Positions 60,699 through 64,000 of a DNA stretch of 64,000 nt are shown here, in pieces. The stretch covers positions 2,170,001 to 2,234,000 of the forward strand of contig NZ_CP142422.1 of the NCBI RefSeq assembly GCF_035974275.1. Reading direction: 5' to 3'. Numbering within the stretch: the first letter of the stretch is position 1; each line of letters opens with the position of its first letter. Origin of the DNA: Chryseobacterium sp. MYb264 (GTDB lineage Bacteria; Bacteroidota; Bacteroidia; Flavobacteriales; Weeksellaceae). The translations under genes were made by a program, and so were the position numbers. The notes under the pieces were generated by a model. It was not told the DNA's origin, made no database searches, and saw only the letters and a list, made by a program, of their open reading frames with translations.

Positions 60699-61838
60699 TT
60701 AAGAAAAAGCTCTTTCCAAATCTGCAATTAGATCTTCTGCATCTTCGATTCCAACACTTAAACGAACCAAATCGTCTGTAATTCCCAATTCTGCACGTTT
60801 TTCTGCAGGAATGGAAGCGTGAGTCATCAATGCCGGATGATTGGCCAAAGATTCCACTCCACCCAAAGATTCTGCTAAAGTGAACACTTTTACTTTCTCT
60901 AAAAATTTGATGGCATCTTCTTTTTTACCAGATTTGAAAGTGAAAGAAACCATTCCTCCAAAATCCTTCATCTGAGCTTTAGCCAGCTCATATTGTGGGT
61001 GAGATTCCAGTCCAGGGTAAATTACCTGATCCACAGCTGGGTGAGATTCAAGATATTTTGCTACAGCCATTCCGTTTTCGGAATGTCTCTGAACTCTTAA
61101 CGCCAAAGTTTTAATCCCTCTCAACACCAGATAAGAATCGTGAGGTCCTAAAATTCCTCCGCTTGCAAACTGAATGAAGTGCAATTTTTCTCCCAATTCA
61201 GCATCTTTAGCGATCAAAGCTCCTGCGATAACATCGGAGTGACCACCCAAATATTTTGTTGCCGAGTGCATGACGATATCGGCTCCTAAATCGATTGGTC
61301 TCTGAAGATAAGGCGTTGCAAATGTATTATCAACCGCAACCAAGATATCTTTCCCTTTTGCAATTTCTACCACCGCTTTAATATCTACCAGTTTCATCAA
61401 TGGATTTGTCGGTGTTTCCACCCAGATCAGCTTGGTTTTATCGGTGATAACGTCAGCAATTTTTGAAACATCATCAAAATTCACGAACGTAAACTTCAAC
61501 TGATATTTTTCAAAAAGTCTGGTGAACATTCTGTAGGTTCCACCATATAAATCATCAACAGCAATTACCTCATCACCAGGATTTAATAATTTTAAAACAC
61601 AGTCAATGGCAGCTAAACCTGAACCGAAAGCCAAACCTCTCGCTCCGTTTTCAATGCTTGCCAAAGAGTCTTCCAAAGCCTGTCTTGTAGGATTGGCAGC
61701 TCTTGAATATTCATATCCGGAATGTACCCCCGGAGATTTTTGCGCGAATGTTGATGTTAAAAATACAGGAACATTCACAGAACCTGTTGCAGATTCGTGA
61801 TGTTGCCCTCCGTGAATAACTTTTGTATTAAAATTCAT
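60699..61838 (-). CDS. metB: cystathionine gamma-synthase (PLP, Cys/Met metabolism)
   Basis: A 379-residue PLP enzyme of the Cys/Met metabolism family. The PLP-binding Lys is in MHSATKYLGGHSDVIAG. Other landmarks are GYEYSRAANPTRQALEDSLA, FGSGLAAIDCVLKLLNPGDE, VETPTNPLMKLVDI and ESLGGVESLANHPALMTHAS. Cystathionine gamma-synthase and gamma-lyase cannot be told apart reliably by eye; the total length and the ESLGG motif fit either. It would link cysteine and methionine biosynthesis. Confidence 0.88.
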   Translation of the reverse strand: MNFNTKVIHGGQHHESATGSVNVPVFLTSTFAQKSPGVHSGYEYSRAANPTRQALEDSLASIENGARGLAFGSGLAAIDCVLKLLNPGDEVIAVDDLYGGTYRMFTRLFEKYQLKFTFVNFDDVSKIADVITDKTKLIWVETPTNPLMKLVDIKAVVEIAKGKDILVAVDNTFATPYLQRPIDLGADIVMHSATKYLGGHSDVIAGALIAKDAELGEKLHFIQFASGGILGPHDSYLVLRGIKTLALRVQRHSENGMAVAKYLESHPAVDQVIYPGLESHPQYELAKAQMKDFGGMVSFTFKSGKKEDAIKFLEKVKVFTLAESLGGVESLANHPALMTHASIPAEKRAELGITDDLVRLSVGIEDAEDLIADLERAFS

Positions 61839-61936
61839 AATTTGTATAATTAATAATTTGAAAATTTGAGAATTTGAAAATGTATACGCTTTGTTTAATT
61901 TTCAAATTGTCTCATTATCACATTTTCAAATTGGTT
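61839..61936. repeat. AT-rich inverted repeats upstream of metB
   Basis: Several copies of AATTTGAAAA and its complement TTTTCAAATT (about 61857-61933) can form hairpins between the gldC stop and the metB start. They could act as terminator for gldC. Only weak sequence specificity is visible. Confidence 0.35.
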
Positions 61937-62263
61937 TTACATTTTTATTGCAGATTTGATCGCGAATTCTTCAGCGATCTGCTCGATCCATTGTGCCACA
62001 TCTTCCTCACCTGTTGCTCTTTGGTAAGTATTTCCCAAAGAAACCAGGATTTGATGCATAAACATTTTCATCTGATCAACCGGCATTTCTTTGGTCCAAA
62101 GGTCGATTCTTAAAGCTTCCATTGCCTTTTCATCCCAGACAGAAATCATCACTGCTTTTGTCTCTTCCTTCTCTACCCCACCATCCTGTGCATTCCAGGT
62201 CATTGTTTCCGGAATGTGGTTTTCATCTAATTCTACATCTATCGTAATCTGAGTTTTTCTCAT
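61937..62263 (-). CDS. gldC: gliding motility protein GldC
   Basis: A 108-residue cytosolic protein matching GldC (ITIDVELDENHIPETMTWNA, LRIDLWTKEMPVDQMKMFMH, QRATGEEDVAQWI). GldC is conserved in Bacteroidota gliding gene sets with an auxiliary role in motility. It follows gldB by 63 bp in the same direction, the usual arrangement. Confidence 0.95.
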   Translation of the reverse strand: MRKTQITIDVELDENHIPETMTWNAQDGGVEKEETKAVMISVWDEKAMEALRIDLWTKEMPVDQMKMFMHQILVSLGNTYQRATGEEDVAQWIEQIAEEFAIKSAIKM

Positions 62264-62326
62264 AACTTTCTATTTATTTCTAATACTTTATTTTCTAGCA
62301 ATTGGTTTAAAAATTCCGTTTGCTTT

Positions 62327-63310
62327 CTATTTTAATTTTGGTTTATACCCTGACTGATTAAAAATTATCGTCGCATCCATTTTCAGGAAATCCAATAATT
62401 TTGTTTCTGGCTTTTCTTTCAAATAAGATTTACAAATCTGCCATCCGGTAAAAATCCCTATTTGCGGTGAAGATTCGTTGTCAATTTCTGTATAAAATTT
62501 TGAAAAAGGTCCGGGCGCAAGAAAACGTTCCTGCAGACGGTGGTCATCTCCAAAAAGCAAATTATTTTCCACAAAATAATTCCAGATATTCGCTTCATTG
62601 GCCACGGCCCATTCATACTGCTTCTGGGTATAGTTCATTTTAAGATAATCCGGAAAATCTGGCAAAAATGCATCCTGAAGAATCATAATCTTTCCATTCA
62701 ACATCATCTGATCGATAAATTTCTGATGATCAGGAGATTCTTTCACAATACCCTCAGCAAAAATCTGCGAAACCTTCGGAACGATATTATTAGGATTCAT
62801 CGATTTCTGAAAATACATTTCCAGGCCTTTATAATTTGGATTATTTTCTCCCATAAATCCCGTCACATCAATGAACAGGAAATTTTCTTTAGAATCGTAA
62901 AATATAGGATCCTGTGCCATTTGTAAGGCAGAGGAGAACAAAAACACTTTGGGGCTCTTAAACTCCGGAAAATAATATTTGATATGTGAGAACATTTCAT
63001 GAAGCTCATTATTAAGCTTCTGCTGATCTATCTTTCCAATTGCCTCTTTATATACTTTTATTTCTTCAGCATCAGCCATTCTTTTGGCAAAATCAGCATC
63101 AGAAACCGTTCCCTGAAACCAAGGAAACTTTGCTTTGAACTGATCCAAAGTCAGATTCTGATCATAAAATTCTTTAGAAATATCTGTAATTTCTACTTTT
63201 TCCGCCGGATTTTTGACTTCAATATTCCATTGATTCTTAGATTCTTTTTTACAAGAACTCAATCCTGCAACTAAAATGAGAGAAAGCGCAATAATTCTGA
63301 AAATCTTCAT
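62327..63310 (-). CDS. gldB: gliding motility lipoprotein GldB
   Basis: A 327-residue lipoprotein with lipobox LSSC (Cys20) matching GldB. Segments such as FPWFQGTVSDADFAKRMADA and GYKPKLK-type C-terminus, along with the linkage to gldC, support it. GldB is required for gliding in model flavobacteria and is linked to function of the GldK-N/T9SS machinery. It starts divergently from the leucine-rich-repeat gene. Confidence 0.93.
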   Translation of the reverse strand: MKIFRIIALSLILVAGLSSCKKESKNQWNIEVKNPAEKVEITDISKEFYDQNLTLDQFKAKFPWFQGTVSDADFAKRMADAEEIKVYKEAIGKIDQQKLNNELHEMFSHIKYYFPEFKSPKVFLFSSALQMAQDPIFYDSKENFLFIDVTGFMGENNPNYKGLEMYFQKSMNPNNIVPKVSQIFAEGIVKESPDHQKFIDQMMLNGKIMILQDAFLPDFPDYLKMNYTQKQYEWAVANEANIWNYFVENNLLFGDDHRLQERFLAPGPFSKFYTEIDNESSPQIGIFTGWQICKSYLKEKPETKLLDFLKMDATIIFNQSGYKPKLK

Positions 63311-63363
63311 TATTTTTACAAAAATTTTGATTCACAAAAATACGGATTATTAAAACAATCAAC

Positions 63364-64000
63364 ATGATGAATAATAAAATATTTACTACCCTTTTCCTGT
63401 TCTCCGGACTAAGCATACTTTCCGCTCAGGCACTTGAATTCAAGGATAAAAATCTTGAAAAAGCAGTACTGGAAAACTTTGATATTAATAAGAGCGGTGT
63501 TATTGAAAAGTTTGAAGGCGAGCAAATCACGAACTTGTTTTTGGCCAAAAGGAATATTACTTCTACAGAAGACCTTGCTTTTTTTCCGAACGCAAAAATG
63601 ATCGTTTTAGATGAAAACCCGATTCCCAATGTTGCCTTAAAAAATCTGGAAAGTCTTGATTTGTTTTCCTGTACAGGATGTAAAATTTCAGCTTTCTCAG
63701 CAGAAAATCTGAAAAGCCTGGCTTCATTATACTTAGATAATAATGAGATTCAAACTTTTTCTTTAAAGGCAACTCCAAGAATCGATCAGTTAACGATTTC
63801 GATCAATAAGCTTAAAAGTATTGATGTAAGTTCGCTTAAATATTTAAGAAAATTAAACGTTGAACACAACCAGATTCAAAAGTTGGATATTTCTAAAAAT
63901 CTAAATTTGCAGACATTAAATATCGGTGGAAATAAAATGAAGGAAACCGACATTAAAAAAGGAGCAAAAACAGATTTCACCCTTTTTGGAGCTGAACAAT
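63364..64000 (+). CDS. secreted leucine-rich-repeat protein, N-terminal part (runs off window)
   Basis: At least 212 codons, open at the right edge. A signal peptide (about 1-21, ending LSAQA) precedes LRR-like units of about 21 residues: LKNLESLDLFSCTGCKIS, LASLYLDNNEIQTFS, RIDQLTISINKLKSIDVS, LRKLNVEHNQIQKLDIS and LQTLNIGGNKM. It is likely exported to the periplasm or surface; a T9SS sorting domain could lie beyond the window. The ATG at 63364 is used; a second Met follows immediately. Confidence 0.85.
   Translation, partial: MMNNKIFTTLFLFSGLSILSAQALEFKDKNLEKAVLENFDINKSGVIEKFEGEQITNLFLAKRNITSTEDLAFFPNAKMIVLDENPIPNVALKNLESLDLFSCTGCKISAFSAENLKSLASLYLDNNEIQTFSLKATPRIDQLTISINKLKSIDVSSLKYLRKLNVEHNQIQKLDISKNLNLQTLNIGGNKMKETDIKKGAKTDFTLFGAEQ

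Overview
The window looks like a chromosomal segment of a flavobacterium close to Chryseobacterium (Weeksellaceae). Support comes from the AT-rich composition, Bacteroidota promoters with a TANNTTTG -7 box, gliding genes gldB and gldC, secreted proteins with T9SS C-terminal sorting domains, many short-signal lipoproteins and a Bacteroidota-type (subtype iii) type VI secretion system (T6SS). I see no rRNA, tRNA or CRISPR array.

Region 1 (1-22.4 kb, all minus strand) is the right part of a T6SS locus. It holds a truncated Hcp (tssD) at the left edge, a lytic transglycosylase, the ClpV ATPase (tssH), an hcp-vgrG-metalloprotease module followed by two lipoproteins, a LysM-like adaptor, three small lipoproteins, a DUF4280 PAAR-like tip followed by a 1079-residue GH19 plus M23 peptidoglycan-degrading effector, and a four-gene structural operon (tssR lipoprotein, PKD-domain membrane protein, two related coiled-coil membrane proteins). 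A divergent response regulator with Glu in place of the phosphoacceptor Asp lies beside that operon.

Region 2 (23.4-36 kb, mostly plus) is housekeeping and secreted functions: HU, a 30-residue basic protein, RNase G, OsmC, Nudix, PlsC-like acyltransferase, Mpl, aldo/keto reductase, DUF5522, DUF4136 and a T9SS-exported endonuclease I.

Region 3 (36.3-47.6 kb, minus) is a second, orphan T6SS effector island in operon order: hcp, vgrG, a 56-residue protein, a DUF2235 lipase, DUF2931, a small membrane protein, a LysM-like adaptor, DUF4280, an 888-residue OmpA-domain effector with an unknown C-terminal domain, a lipoprotein and a cytosolic protein. All three hcp genes share one control region: a GTAG-N5-CTAC dyad about 60 bp upstream of the -7 box. 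In the two modules where it can be seen, a terminator-like hairpin lies between hcp and vgrG.

Region 4 (48.1-64 kb) contains oxidoreductases, cytidine deaminase, a cobalamin-riboswitch-controlled btuB with a BtuG-like lipoprotein, cca followed by a frameshifted small gene, tsaC, a REP-associated Y1 transposase between inverted REP pairs, a decayed gene, DinB, NTF2-like, a cystathionine gamma-synthase, gldC, gldB and the start of a leucine-rich-repeat protein.
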